Source: Ditylenchus dipsaci (taxonomy: Eukaryota; Nematoda; Chromadorea; Rhabditida; Anguinidae). Taken from it: a stretch of 64,000 nt of DNA. Numbering within the stretch: the stretch's first letter is position 1; each line of letters opens with the position of its first letter. The translations under genes and the position numbers were made by a program. The stretch is taken from NCBI GenBank assembly GCA_004194705.1, contig SADC01000207.1:80908-144907 (forward strand). The letters are read 5' to 3'. Below the pieces are notes generated by a model, which had not been told where the DNA came from, ran no database searches, and saw nothing but the letters and a program-made list of their open reading frames with translations. Below are positions 54,945-64,000 of this stretch, piece after piece.

Positions 54945-56215
54945 CAGCCAGTTCGCCACGCGGCCAGTTCGCCACGGTTTTCAAAGTGGCCAGTTCGCCA
55001 CGGCCAGTTCGCCACGCTTTTTGAAATGGCCAGTTCGCCACGGCCAGTTCGCCACGCTTTTTTTCTACTTATTGAATTGCTATATTTTTTTCTCAAAAAG
55101 TATCTTGGCTATTTAAAATGATTGTGTAAGCCATTGGCACCCTATAAAAACCATTAGCCATCCATCTGGATGGTCCAGGCAACAATATAACCACTAATGG
55201 TCCGTTGCAACAAAAGAACATTTTATAGTGATTCTTTATAGCGGTTTTCCAAGTAGTCCCCAAGGTGAACCAAACTCAAGGAGTACCTGGATACTCTAAA
55301 AAGTGGTAACTGGGACCTACCGCATGAAGAAACTCTGGCATGCATACATGGTTTTGCATCCAGAGTCACTTTCGAGTGATTTGCGTCTAAGGTATGTGGG
55401 TGTGCGCATCTCACCCCAAGCAACAAGCCCCTGCGCCCCCGAAGGGGGCGCAGGGGGCTTGGTTGGTTAGAGATGCGCGCACTCACTTACCTTAGACATA
55501 ATTCCGAGCAAGAACGAGCAAGCAAAAACATAACTCGCTAAGAGTGTCGCTCAAGAGTCGCAAATTTTACTCAAAATTTCTTTTTTTGTAACAACATAAT
55601 CTTGAGCACACGTGATGCAAAAAAAAGGCTTCCGTAATGTTTCTTAAACCTTTGAAAAGCACCACACATGACTATAGAGATTTTTTCAATTGATTTTATA
55701 AATAGGTTTCATAGCTCTTATAACACGGTCATTTTCTTGTAAAAAATGCGATAGAAGATTTTATTCTGAGTTCCTCTTTTGTTTCAAAATTTCAAGATAA
55801 TTTTTTATTAAAGGACCCTGTCTCTTCCTTATCATGGATTTGTCTTGCTGGGAATTATGTTGTTGGTTAGAGATGCGCGCACTTACTTACCTTAGACATA
55901 ATTCCGAGAAATTCTCCTGATCATAAAATGCATATAGAGACTCTTTTTGCTCGGCTCCAATGACCAAAACAGGGTAGGATACTTCTATGTACGGTGGTCT
56001 GCCTTGGAGGATCTATGCAAAAAGTTGAAATTTGGTCAAAATTTTTTTACTTGATTGCTGCTTTATTTGGTTTTTATAGGGTGCCAATGGCTTACACAAT
56101 CATTTTTAAATAGCCAAGATACTTTGAGAAAAAAATATAGCAATTCAATAAGTAGAAAAAAAGCGTGGCGAACTGGCCGTGGCGCACTGGCCGCGTGGCG
56201 AACTGGCCTGTCTAT
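54945..56215. mobile_element. Foldback element, word ggccagttcgccacg, with captured repeats
   Basis: The left array 54948-55058 (six copies of ggccagttcgccacg) and its flank (ttctacttattgaattgcta ... gccattggcaccctataaaa, to 55152) are inverse to 56073-56211. The interior holds a family A core (55350-55510) and half of the next hairpin. Confidence 0.8.
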
Positions 56216-56862
56216 CTTTTTAAAGGACCCTGTCTCTCCCTTATCAAGGCAATTGAAAGGTTTGAATGCGCGCGGGACCACACACATTTTGTCAATAATA
56301 ATTCCGAATTATTTTTTTGTTTGCGCTGATTGTTTAGAAAATAAATTTGAAAATTTGTTCGAGGCTCAGAACCGTTCACTAGTCGAGCCCAATGTTGCCT
56401 GACAACGCCAGATCGGACAACTCATCCGACTTTCACTGCTCCACAACTGTCACTGTCATTCAGTGACATTATATCGAACAGAACATAACGTTTTAAGTTT
56501 AAAATGCAAATAAAAAAATAATTCGAAAACATTATTGAAAAATGTGTGTGGTCCCGCGCGCATTCAAACCTTTGAAATTGCCATGATAAGGAAGAGACAG
56601 GCTCCTTTAATAAAAAATTATCTTGAAATTTTGAAACAAAAGAGGAACTCAGAATAAAATCTTCTATCGCATTTTTTACAAGAAAATGACCGTCTTATAA
56701 GAGCTATGAAACCTATTTATAAAATCAATTGAAAAAATCTCTATAGTCATGTTGTGGTGCTTTTCAAAGGTTTTAAGAAACATTACGAAAGCCTTTTTGT
56801 TGCATCACGTGTGCTCAAGATTATGTTGTTACAAAAAAAGAAATTTTTAGTAAAATTTGCGA
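55557..56862. repeat. Long-range inverted repeat, arms about 270 bp
   Basis: 55557-55825 is inverse to 56597-56862 (acataatcttgagcacacgt / gatagaagattttattctga). The space between contains the right array of the foldback and the MITE 56216-56609, so two inverted structures interlock. Confidence 0.8.
56216..56609. mobile_element. MITE with tttaaaggaccctg ends, large form
   Basis: aaaggaccctgtctctccct...gaatgcgcgcgggaccaca pairs with tgtggtcccgcgcgcattca...aagagacaggctccttt. The internal gaaccgttcactagtcgagc is shared with 59784-60090. Confidence 0.8.
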
Positions 56863-56999
56863 ATAAATTAATTTTCAGTTTTTTTCAGTTAATCAAATGT
56901 TCAGTTTAAAAAAAATTATAACTCAACAAATTGTAATAAGAAACAAATTTTTAAACATAAAAAGAAAAGCTCTTAACCAGTGTTACATGATAGCCATTA

Positions 57000-58694
57000 C
57001 AGTCAACCCTCGATTTAACGACACCCCGATTTAACGACACTCTCGATATAACGACACCCCTAGACTGATTTGGTTGGTTAAATCTAAAATACACTAAATG
57101 AGACCATCGATTTAATGACACCCGATTTAACGACACCCTCGATATACCGACACCCAGATGGCCGCAGTAATAGAAAATACCCTCGATTTAACGACACCCG
57201 ACACATTTTGCATTATGCATTTTCAACGAAAAAATTGCCGCATAATGCTTGCTTCATTATTGCTATCATATCTATATAGTATTTAGACTGTTGTCCGTTA
57301 CTTTCCTTGATTAGAATCATTTTTTTGGGCAAAATACATTCAAAGCTTTCTAACTCAGCAACTTTTTAGGACCGAACGAGGGTACAGTCAACCCTCGCTA
57401 TAGTGACACGCCCAAAAGTTTGTTCCCACATAAGGTCCGACACTTTTTCACAGAAAGTGAAAAGTCTATTACTGGGCCATCTCTGGGTGTCGTTAAATCG
57501 GCAACTTTTAGGACCGAAAGAGGGTAATGAATTAGCAAGAAGTACGATCCTCAGAAGAGGGACAATTTTTTTTCGACTTAGTTTTTCCTGTTATTTTTTT
57601 GGTAGTATTTGTTGCAAGATATAATAATAAAGTCGACTCTCCCAATAACGAAGCCCCTAAATGTTCGTTCCCACCTTGGGTCCGGCACTTTTTTCAGCCT
57701 GATTTTTAAACTATTTCCTAGTTCTGTTTTGACAGTCTGGTCCCAAATATCGTAAGGATTCCGATTTTACCGATCGTTTTTCAGAAATGCAAAAATTTTT
57801 CCTCCAAAAATCAAAACTCGATTTAAGGACAGGCTTTTTCAAAAATCCCTGTCCTTAAATCGAGTTTTTAATTTTTTAGAGGAAAAAATTTGGATTTCTG
57901 AAAAACGATCGGTAAAATCAGAATCCTTACGATATTTGGGACCAGACTGTCAAAACAGAACTAGGAAAAAATTTAAAAATCAGGCTAAAAAAGTGTCGGA
58001 CCCAAGTGGGAACGAACTTTTTGAGGGTTCGTTATTGGGAGAGTCTGTATGATAATAAAAGCTATGATAAAAATGTGTTCTTGCACCAAAAAATCAACAG
58101 GGGGAACCAAGGCAAAAAAATTTGGCCCCCTCTTTTAGGTTAGTACCGAAAAAGAGTTATTTTTTGGGCAAAATACATTCAAAGCTTCCTGACTCGGCAT
58201 CTCTTAGGACCGAACGAGAGTGACAATTTGGCAGAAGCCCGGAAAAGCACCCAATAAGGGTGCTTTTCCGAGAGAGTTTATTACCATCTTAGGCAAAGTC
58301 AAGCATTGGATTAGCGAGCTTTTCAGCATGAGGGTGGCGGTTTCTTGTTTGGAGAGTTTGACAGGATTGTGTGGATCCTATCATTCTTCACCACAGCGAC
58401 GCAATAGATGACTACATCTACGAAAGAATGCAGTAAGAGACAAATGCAATTGGAAATCAATTGTCTTTTCGTCTGACCGTTGAAATTGTTGTTATAATCA
58501 CTTGCTACTTTTAGTAAAACCGTATAAACCGTCGATTATTAATCAAATTGCATAAAAAATTGCAATAATATTTTCGAGCCTTCGATTTAACGACACTCTA
58601 CAAAATGTTTCTTAAGTACCTTCGATTTAACGACACCCGATTAAACGACACTATAGGTCAGTCCCCAGGGGTGTCGTCAAATCGAGGGTTGACT
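57000..58694. mobile_element. pogo-like element, ccctcgatttaacgacacc type, with nested MITE
   Basis: TA-flanked ends cagtcaaccctcgatttaac and tcgtcaaatcgagggttgac. The word cgatttaacgacaccc repeats at 57010-57200 and 58580-58650. A second smaller copy begins at 57383. No intact transposase: 58220-58411 has only short frames. Confidence 0.8.
57630..58047. mobile_element. pogo-like MITE nested in 57000-58694, cccaataacgaa type
   Basis: Ends aagtcgactctcccaataac and gttcgttattgggagagtct, TA on both sides. Contains the common core (gttcgttcccaccttgggtc, ccggcactttttt, aaggattccgattttaccga) in both arms and a second end-word pair (tcgatttaaggaca) at the centre. Confidence 0.85.
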
Positions 58695-58851
58695 GTACTG
58701 ATAATATTTGCGTACATACACTCTGCTAAATCATGCTTTCGTTAATTTTTAGTCAAGAAAAATGTTCTGCAAAATTTATAAGAGCTGTCTTTTTTCTTTA
58801 ATTCTTTAATTTTTAAAATAATTGTTTTTCAAAAAAAAAGCTTACCGTAAG

Positions 58852-58912
58852 TGCTCTAATAGGCCGACAGTCTCTAATGAACCGACACCTCCTATTTTTC
58901 TATGAAGAAAGC
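58852..58912. repeat. Isolated ccgta-type left terminus
   Basis: ta|ccgtaagtgctctaatagg and the repeated word gacagtctctaatgaaccga follow the plan of the ccgtat elements. No right end was found nearby. Another begins at the window edge (63986, taccgtatttc). Confidence 0.5.
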
Positions 58913-59154
58913 AATTATACTTGTAAAATAAAGACATTTAAAGATATCAGCATGAAAATGAAAAAGATATCAGCATAAAAATGAGAAGATATCGCAGAAA
59001 AATAAAATAAAGAAAAATGTATCAGCTGGGAGTCGAACCTTCGACATTAAAAAGGAGACCAGTAGTGTAAAGGAAAAGAATGGCTCAAGCGAAAAGTGAT
59101 TGCTGCATAATTAGAAAGTAAACATTGCCTCCCGGCTCCTACTTTGACGCAATT

Positions 59155-59358
59155 CTATAGCAAAAACAGAAAATCTAAATGCTTCATACTTTTTATAAGA
59201 CCAACCTCCAAGTGTTTCTTCATTCTTTTCGCATCTGACTTGTAGCCAGCATTGCAGAACTTGCACAAACCGACTACTGTTAGATTCCCATTTGCATTTC
59301 TTTCTTCAACTCGATTGTAGTAATTGTAACACCAGGAAAAGGGCTTGAATTTGGACAT
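59155..59358 (-). CDS. BED-type zinc finger N-terminus (hAT-related)
   Basis: ATG 59358 opens MSKFKPFSWCYNYYN, then VVGLCKFCNAGYKSDAKRMK and KHLEVG. The W..YY start, CxxC pair and closing KxxxxH fit a BED finger, usually the N-terminus of hAT transposases or of host genes derived from them. The frame stops at 59155. No downstream hAT exons were seen on this strand before 58700. Confidence 0.55.
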   Translation of the reverse strand: MSKFKPFSWCYNYYNRVEERNANGNLTVVGLCKFCNAGYKSDAKRMKKHLEVGLIKSMKHLDFLFLL

Positions 59359-59783
59359 CTAAATTTTCCATCTATAATACGAATAGAGCAGCAGAAAAAA
59401 CAGTTTTCAGAAAAAAATATCGAAGGTCAACTGCAATAAATACTAAAAAATAGTATTTCTCCGATTTTTCTTTACGGAGAAATACTTAGTATTTCTCCGG
59501 GTAATTACCCATCACTCAACCCTACTTTTAAATTAAAAAAGCGCCAATTTAAAATTTTGAAATTTTTACAGAAAACCATGATACATTTCTATGTGTTTCA
59601 AAATTCTTTTAGAGGATACTATAAAAAAAGTTTAGGTACAGTCCATGGTTTAAATACTACTCAAGTGTTTTAAGTACCATATTGGAGCTTTAGGTACCCT
59701 CCAGGTAGTTTGGGTATCAGCCAGGTGGTTTGGGCACTAGATGGGGGTGCACTTAGGGGGGGGGGTGTACTTGGGCTTTTATG

Positions 59784-60090
59784 GAAACTTGATAAGCACA
59801 GCTATCTGGAAATTTGAATTCGCGCGTGACCACTCTAATTTTGTCAATAATGTTTTGAATTGTTTTTGTTTGCATGCAAAATTTTTTCAAAATAGAGAAC
59901 CGTTTACTAGTCGAGCACAACGTTGCACAGTTCGGACGACTTATCCTACTTTCACCGTGTTAAAAGTTCATTCATAATGGAATTTAAATTTTCAATGCAC
60001 GCAAAAAAACTAATTGAAAAACATTATGGACAAAATCAGGGTGGTCCCCGCGAATTCGAATTCCGTAAATTGCTGTGCTTATCAAGTTTC
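59784..60090. mobile_element. MITE with gaaacttgataagcacagc ends
   Basis: The ends are perfect inverse copies. The second layer gaattcgcgcgtgaccac pairs with gtggtccccgcgaattc. The middle matches the middle of 56216-56609 (gtttactagtcgagcacaac), so two MITEs share a body but not the ends. Confidence 0.85.
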
Positions 60091-60189
60091 ACAGTCCTTT
60101 AACAGCTTTCACCCTTCCTTTAATAATTAAGTACTATTCAAAAAAAATTGCTTTTTCTTTCGTTATAAAAATTAATTCACAGACCAAAT

Positions 60190-60400
60190 TACTGGCGCCG
60201 GAGCCAGCGCCCTTATTATAGCCTGGCATTCGCTGCCGAAATTTTCAAAATAGCCTGGCGCCGGGTCGCGCCCTAATTTCACCTGGCGACACGGCACCGC
60301 TTGCGGCGCCGGGGTGTTTAAATTTGAAAATATCCGGCGCCGCTTGTGGCGCCGGCTATTTTCAATTTCGAATGGCTGGCGCCGGCGCTCTATTTTCCGG
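60190..60400. repeat. G/C-rich ggcgccgg repeat block
   Basis: At least eight copies of tggcgccgg/ccggcgcc(a/g) are separated by AT-rich aaattttcaaaatagc-like spacers, in both orientations. Related to 40838-40970. Confidence 0.65.
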
Positions 60401-61340
60401 AATGTGCAAGTTGGCTAACCCTTGACCACAAAGCACACATCGAAGGAAGTCTTATCAATTTCATATCTTTTCAGCTCAACTCTCAAACACTTTCCACCTT
60501 TTTAAAACAACTTTTCTGCAGGGAAGGATCTTTATGTTAAATAAGCATTTTTGATTCTCTATGTAATGGTTTATACAGGGCCAAAAAAACCTGTAAAAAT
60601 CTGAAAATTTTTGTGAAGGCTTCCGCGCATTGTTGATATATATTTTTTTGGCGTAAGCAAGGTTTAAATAACGGTTGTGAAGCCGCTACCGAGTCTTCTC
60701 ATTCTGCCGTGGTCTTAGGTCTAGCTCTCGTAGCATGAGATTAACGCGGCTCGCTCACAACAGGGCTAACTCACTAAGTGGTGGCTTCCCATATGTTGCT
60801 TGCCTCAAAGTGACCTTATGACCTAAGACTGCAACCGTCCATCCTTGTTACACCAAATTTATATAAAAAATAGAACACGAAAAAAACAATAAAATGAATG
60901 CGACACGCTAAATTTCAATGACTGAACTGTCTAATTTAGATTGTTCAAAAAGTCTGAATTGAACAGCAAATTCTGACATATTTCTTTGTAATTTCGCTGT
61001 GATTTTCTGAATGTTTTGCACTAGCACGTAGCCTTGATCTTGGCTTTGAAACAAGCTACAAACACTGCTGAATAATGTAAGAAATATATAAATTCAAAAG
61101 TATTAAACAAAACAGTGTTAATTTGAAAAATTTCAGGTTTTTTTGGGCCACCCTATAGGGTTTTCAATATCGCATTGTCACTACCATATGTTCCCTTGTT
61201 AGTGAGCCAATAAATGTCCCCTTTTAGCACTTTGTTTTTCATAGGCAGCCCTCTTTGTCCCTTTTCTAAAAGATCTTAGTGACCTTCACACAATGTGACA
61301 CCCTATTTCGTCGCTTACTTCTAATACATCTCATGATAAT
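60401..61340. other. Spacer
   Basis: 60650-60850 is less AT-rich and has both gtcttaggtctagctctcgt and, inverted, acctaagac, forming a weak hairpin. No coding frame was supported. Confidence 0.3.
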
Positions 61341-61344
61341 GGTC

Positions 61345-61754
61345 AAAAATTTGTTAAAATTATGGGTGGTGTCAAGGGAAGTATTTATTACGGGTGTGGT
61401 ACATGACAACTTCGACTTTAATTTTTTTTTATATTTAAAAAATTTTACCTCATTGCTCAAATCGAAATTTTCAAATTCTTATAATCTTATTTTTAAAACT
61501 GAAACAAATGATATGTTTTAACAATAGTGAATAAATAAATAATTACTTGAAATGTTATATAGTAGGAAAAAAGCCGAGAAGTAAATCACTTAGTGTGTTG
61601 TTTTTACTTGTTTCTCGTATTTCTTTTTGAATGGATAACTGTTTTCTACTTAAACTTGATTTTCAGCACTCGCATTGAACTCATAAGGAAAACTTTCTTG
61701 AATAACAGGCAATACTCTGGGCTCAACACCAGATTGCAGTAGTGGATTACCTAG
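61345..61754 (-). mobile_element. Dispersed repeat R, copy 2
   Basis: Direct copy of 12735-13150 with scattered small indels. The coding frame continues past its high-coordinate end to about 61797 (NVYEKNQTNYIESLGNPLLQ), so the parent element is longer than copy 1. Confidence 0.75.
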
Positions 61755-61797
61755 TGATTCAATGTAATTTGTCTGATTTTTTTCATAAACATTTACA
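61650..61797 (-). CDS. C-terminal coding fragment of repeat R, copy 2
   Basis: YEKNQTNYIESLGNPLLQSG then VEPRVLPVIQESFPYEFNAS and AENQV, with stop at 61650-61652. Compared with copy 1, one A is missing in the taaacttg run, which creates the early stop. Confidence 0.4.
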
Positions 61798-61809
61798 ACG
61801 GCGTACAAT

Positions 61810-62350
61810 CAGTGCTGTACATTTGGCTCGTGCAGCCAAACGCAAGACCTAAATCGCATGTCCTAGCGAGCCATATGGATCGCCTTTATTTATATATGCG
61901 AGCCAATTGGCTCGCGTACTTGTTTTTTTTTAACGAGCGGAACGCGAGCCAAACCATACGAGCCATTTGTATCGCAAACATTTGGCTCGCAAACACAAAA
62001 AGGAATGTTCGGCTCGCGCTTTTATGTGAGTTTTGAACGTCGATTTATTGTTAAAGACATGGAAAGACAAATAAAGTACTACTAGCTTTATGTTTGCAAA
62101 AAATCAGTGAAAAAATTGAAAAAATGAAAAATATAACAAGATTTGGGCTTTATTCAAACTAACACTATTTTCCGCGAGCTGAACCATACGCTTATTATAG
62201 ATGCCGAGCCAAATGGCTTGCGAGCTAAGAAAGCTCTTGCCACTTTGTATTTTAACTTGGTGAGCCATATGGCTCGCGGGCAAAGCTGTTTTTTTTGACG
62301 AGCAGCTCGCTCGCAAAGGAGCCAAACGCACAACACAGCGTACAGTACTT
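61810..62350. mobile_element. Foldback element, word tttggctcgc
   Basis: Outer ends cagtgctgtac and gtacagtactt. Arms carry many (c/a)atttggctcgc / gcgagccaaa words in both orientations (61820-62010 and 62200-62335). Confidence 0.75.
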
Positions 62351-62892
62351 ATACGTTTAGTCGCAAACATTGTTGGCAGGACTAAACAGTCTTTGAACTC
62401 ACTCAAAATAAAGTTTTTACCAGTTATTTCTATGTTTGTCGTGACATGTCAAACACGTGCTTCTAAATTGCGGACACCATTATTCGAAAATTTTTTGGTT
62501 ATTTAGCATTTTGGTTGGACACACAAAATTTTGTTGTCAATAAGATGGATCAATAGCTCATAGAAAGCCCTTTTTCTTCACTACTAGGGATACAGTCGGA
62601 CCTCGCTATAGTGCGACCCCACTATAGTGCGACTTCCATATAGTGCGAGTATTCAGGACCAGTTTGGTTGGTTTTGCCCCAAAAGGCTGACTAGACCTCC
62701 AATATAGCGCGACCCCACTATAGTGCGACTTCCACTATAGTGCGAAACCTGACGCGGTCCCGACAAATAAACGACCCTCGATATAGTGCGATTCATAAAA
62801 ATTTATGTTAAAAATCACAGGATTTTGAATTCCCGCCGAAAATCAATTATTGGTACAGTCGCAAACAACTACTAAGAACTCATTCTTCTTTA

Positions 62893-63311
62893 GGGCTAGG
62901 GGAAGATTGCCCAAAACGAAAATTGCCAAACGTATGTTTTGCCAAACGAAGATTGCCAAACGAAAATTGCCAAAAACGAAGATTGCCAAAACGAAAATTG
63001 CCAAAACGACATTTGTCTTGACTCTGAGGTGTCACTATATTGTAGGAGTCACTATATCTAGGTTTGACTTAAGTCATTTTTAGACGAATAGATAAATGAA
63101 GGGTACGTTATGTGGAACTGAGTGATAATGTTCGTATTCACTAAGCTTCATTTGTCATGCAATTTTCGTTTTTGGCAATTTTCGTTTTGGCAATCTTCGT
63201 TTGGCAATTTTCGTTTTGGCAATCGTCGTTTTGGCAATTTTCGTTTTGGCAATCATCGTTTGGCAATTTTTCGTTTTTGGCAATTTTCGTTTTTGGCAAT
63301 CTTCCCTAGCC
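62893..63311. mobile_element. Foldback element, word cgaaaattgccaaaa
   Basis: Outer ends ggctaggggaagattgcc and ggcaatcttccctagcc. Arrays of six to eight copies of (c)gaaa/gattgccaaaa lie in opposite orientation at 62905-63012 and 63163-63303. The flanks tctttag / tcttttag hint at a short target duplication. Confidence 0.85.
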
Positions 63312-63508
63312 TCTTTTAGTTCTGACGTGTAACGCCATCGTAATTTTCATTATTTTAGTTATTTTGCAATGAGCACTCCTAACAAAAGTCGCGCTTCTTC
63401 ACAGTCCTTTGATTGTTTATTGTTCATTTTGTTAATTTGTTCTTGTTATGGTGTTTTACGAATGAAACTTTGATTTAATGCAGCGTTTTGAATGATAAGC
63501 TCGATATA

Positions 63509-63680
63509 CAGTGGAATCTCCATTAAAATACCCCCCATTAACATAAATCTCTCATTAACATAACGCTAGTGTCGGTCCCTTTCAATTGATCTTCTATATA
63601 ATTTACCCTCCCATTTAAAAACTTCCCATTAACATGATGGTTTGCCGGTCCCTTGGCGTTATGTTGAGGAGATTTGACTG
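63509..63680. mobile_element. pogo-like MITE, ctccattaacat type
   Basis: Ends cagtggaatctccattaaaa and gttgaggagatttgactg. TA precedes and TG follows. The word cccattaacat repeats four times inside. It sits in the tract ctcgata...tgtgcga, so it entered a copy of a pogo-like end. Confidence 0.8.
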
Positions 63681-64000
63681 TGTGCGAACATTGTTTCAAA
63701 TGGTTTGGGAGACCCTCGATATAGTGCGAGTTTGGCTGACCCCAAGGGGTCGCACGGATAGCGAGGTTCACTGTACTATAGAATATCTGACACAGTTATT
63801 TTGTCAAGGATTTACGTAGCATTCTAAATAACATCTACGAAATTGTGTGTGGCTATTATAAAGACCAAACTTCACCCTAAACCATGCTTTTTCAAATTCT
63901 AACATTAGATTTAAGAAACCAGCAAGAACTTACACAGTCAGCCTTCGTAGTGTATTCGAAAAAAATATGATCAATCTACTTTTTTAGGTTACCGTATTTC

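Larger units (their letters stand above)
62593..63773. mobile_element. pogo-like element, cgctatagtgcgacc type, with two nested insertions
   Basis: TA-flanked ends cagtcggacctcgctatagt and cggatagcgaggttcactg. The word ctatagtgcgac repeats five times at 62606-62795. It is interrupted by 62893-63311 and 63509-63680. The latter splits the end word ctcgata|tagtgcg. Confidence 0.8.

Noticed and set aside
59020..59110. Inverted ggttcgactccc followed by a possible tRNA body on the minus strand.
   Set aside because: The D-arm and anticodon arm do not form; not reported as a gene.
62850..63319. Plus-strand frames with Lys-Thr-Lys-Ile-Ala-Lys or Phe-Gly-Asn-Phe-Arg repeats.
   Set aside because: Direct translation of the cgaaaattgccaaaa arrays of the nested foldback.

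Overview
The window looks like intergenic and intronic DNA from an AT-rich invertebrate-type animal genome. No long open frame is present. Short exons with GT-AG borders are scattered between repeats, and at least two introns appear to be only about 41-48 nt long. Mobile-element remnants include MULE with a FLYWCH finger, hAT, pogo/Tigger and mariner-like types. I cannot name the species. The cadherin-like and 7TM-like fragments are the only hints that the organism is a metazoan.

Repeats dominate, and almost all of them are inverted repeats. Four architectures recur. (1) 'Family A' hairpins share a G/C-rich palindromic core (about 300, 6620, 7140, 8910, 28400, 30860, 55430). (2) TA-flanked MITEs with pogo-like ends beginning CAGTC repeat the terminal word inside the element (14135, 19680, 20901, 25373, 26235, 51688, 57000, 57630, 62593, 63509). 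(3) Foldback elements have arms made of one short motif repeated in tandem, with a different motif in each family (560, 15601, 23143, 28737, 35342, 41636, 54945, 61810, 62893). (4) Simple long hairpins have arms of 100-660 bp (2482, 4100, 6179, 10937, 18183, 50020, 55557). Insertions are nested up to three deep.

Coding regions: 4.6-10.8 kb holds a plus-strand gene of seven phase-consistent exons for a single-pass membrane protein, with large hairpins in its introns. 15-21 kb has isolated exons on both strands. 27-30 kb has a two-exon minus-strand C-terminus, a frameshifted 7TM-like fragment and a two-exon unknown protein. 32-34 kb and 40-47 kb carry a scatter of small minus-strand exons rich in Lys/Glu, several mutually similar, which look like a diverged gene family or many alternative last exons. 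Transposase remnants lie at 0.8-2.1 kb (MULE), 9.2-9.7 and 35.9-36.7 kb (hAT), 21.5-22.1 kb (pogo), 38 kb (mariner-type HTH) and 59.2 kb (BED finger).

All exon calls come from reading splice signals and frames by eye. There is no transcript or homology evidence behind them.
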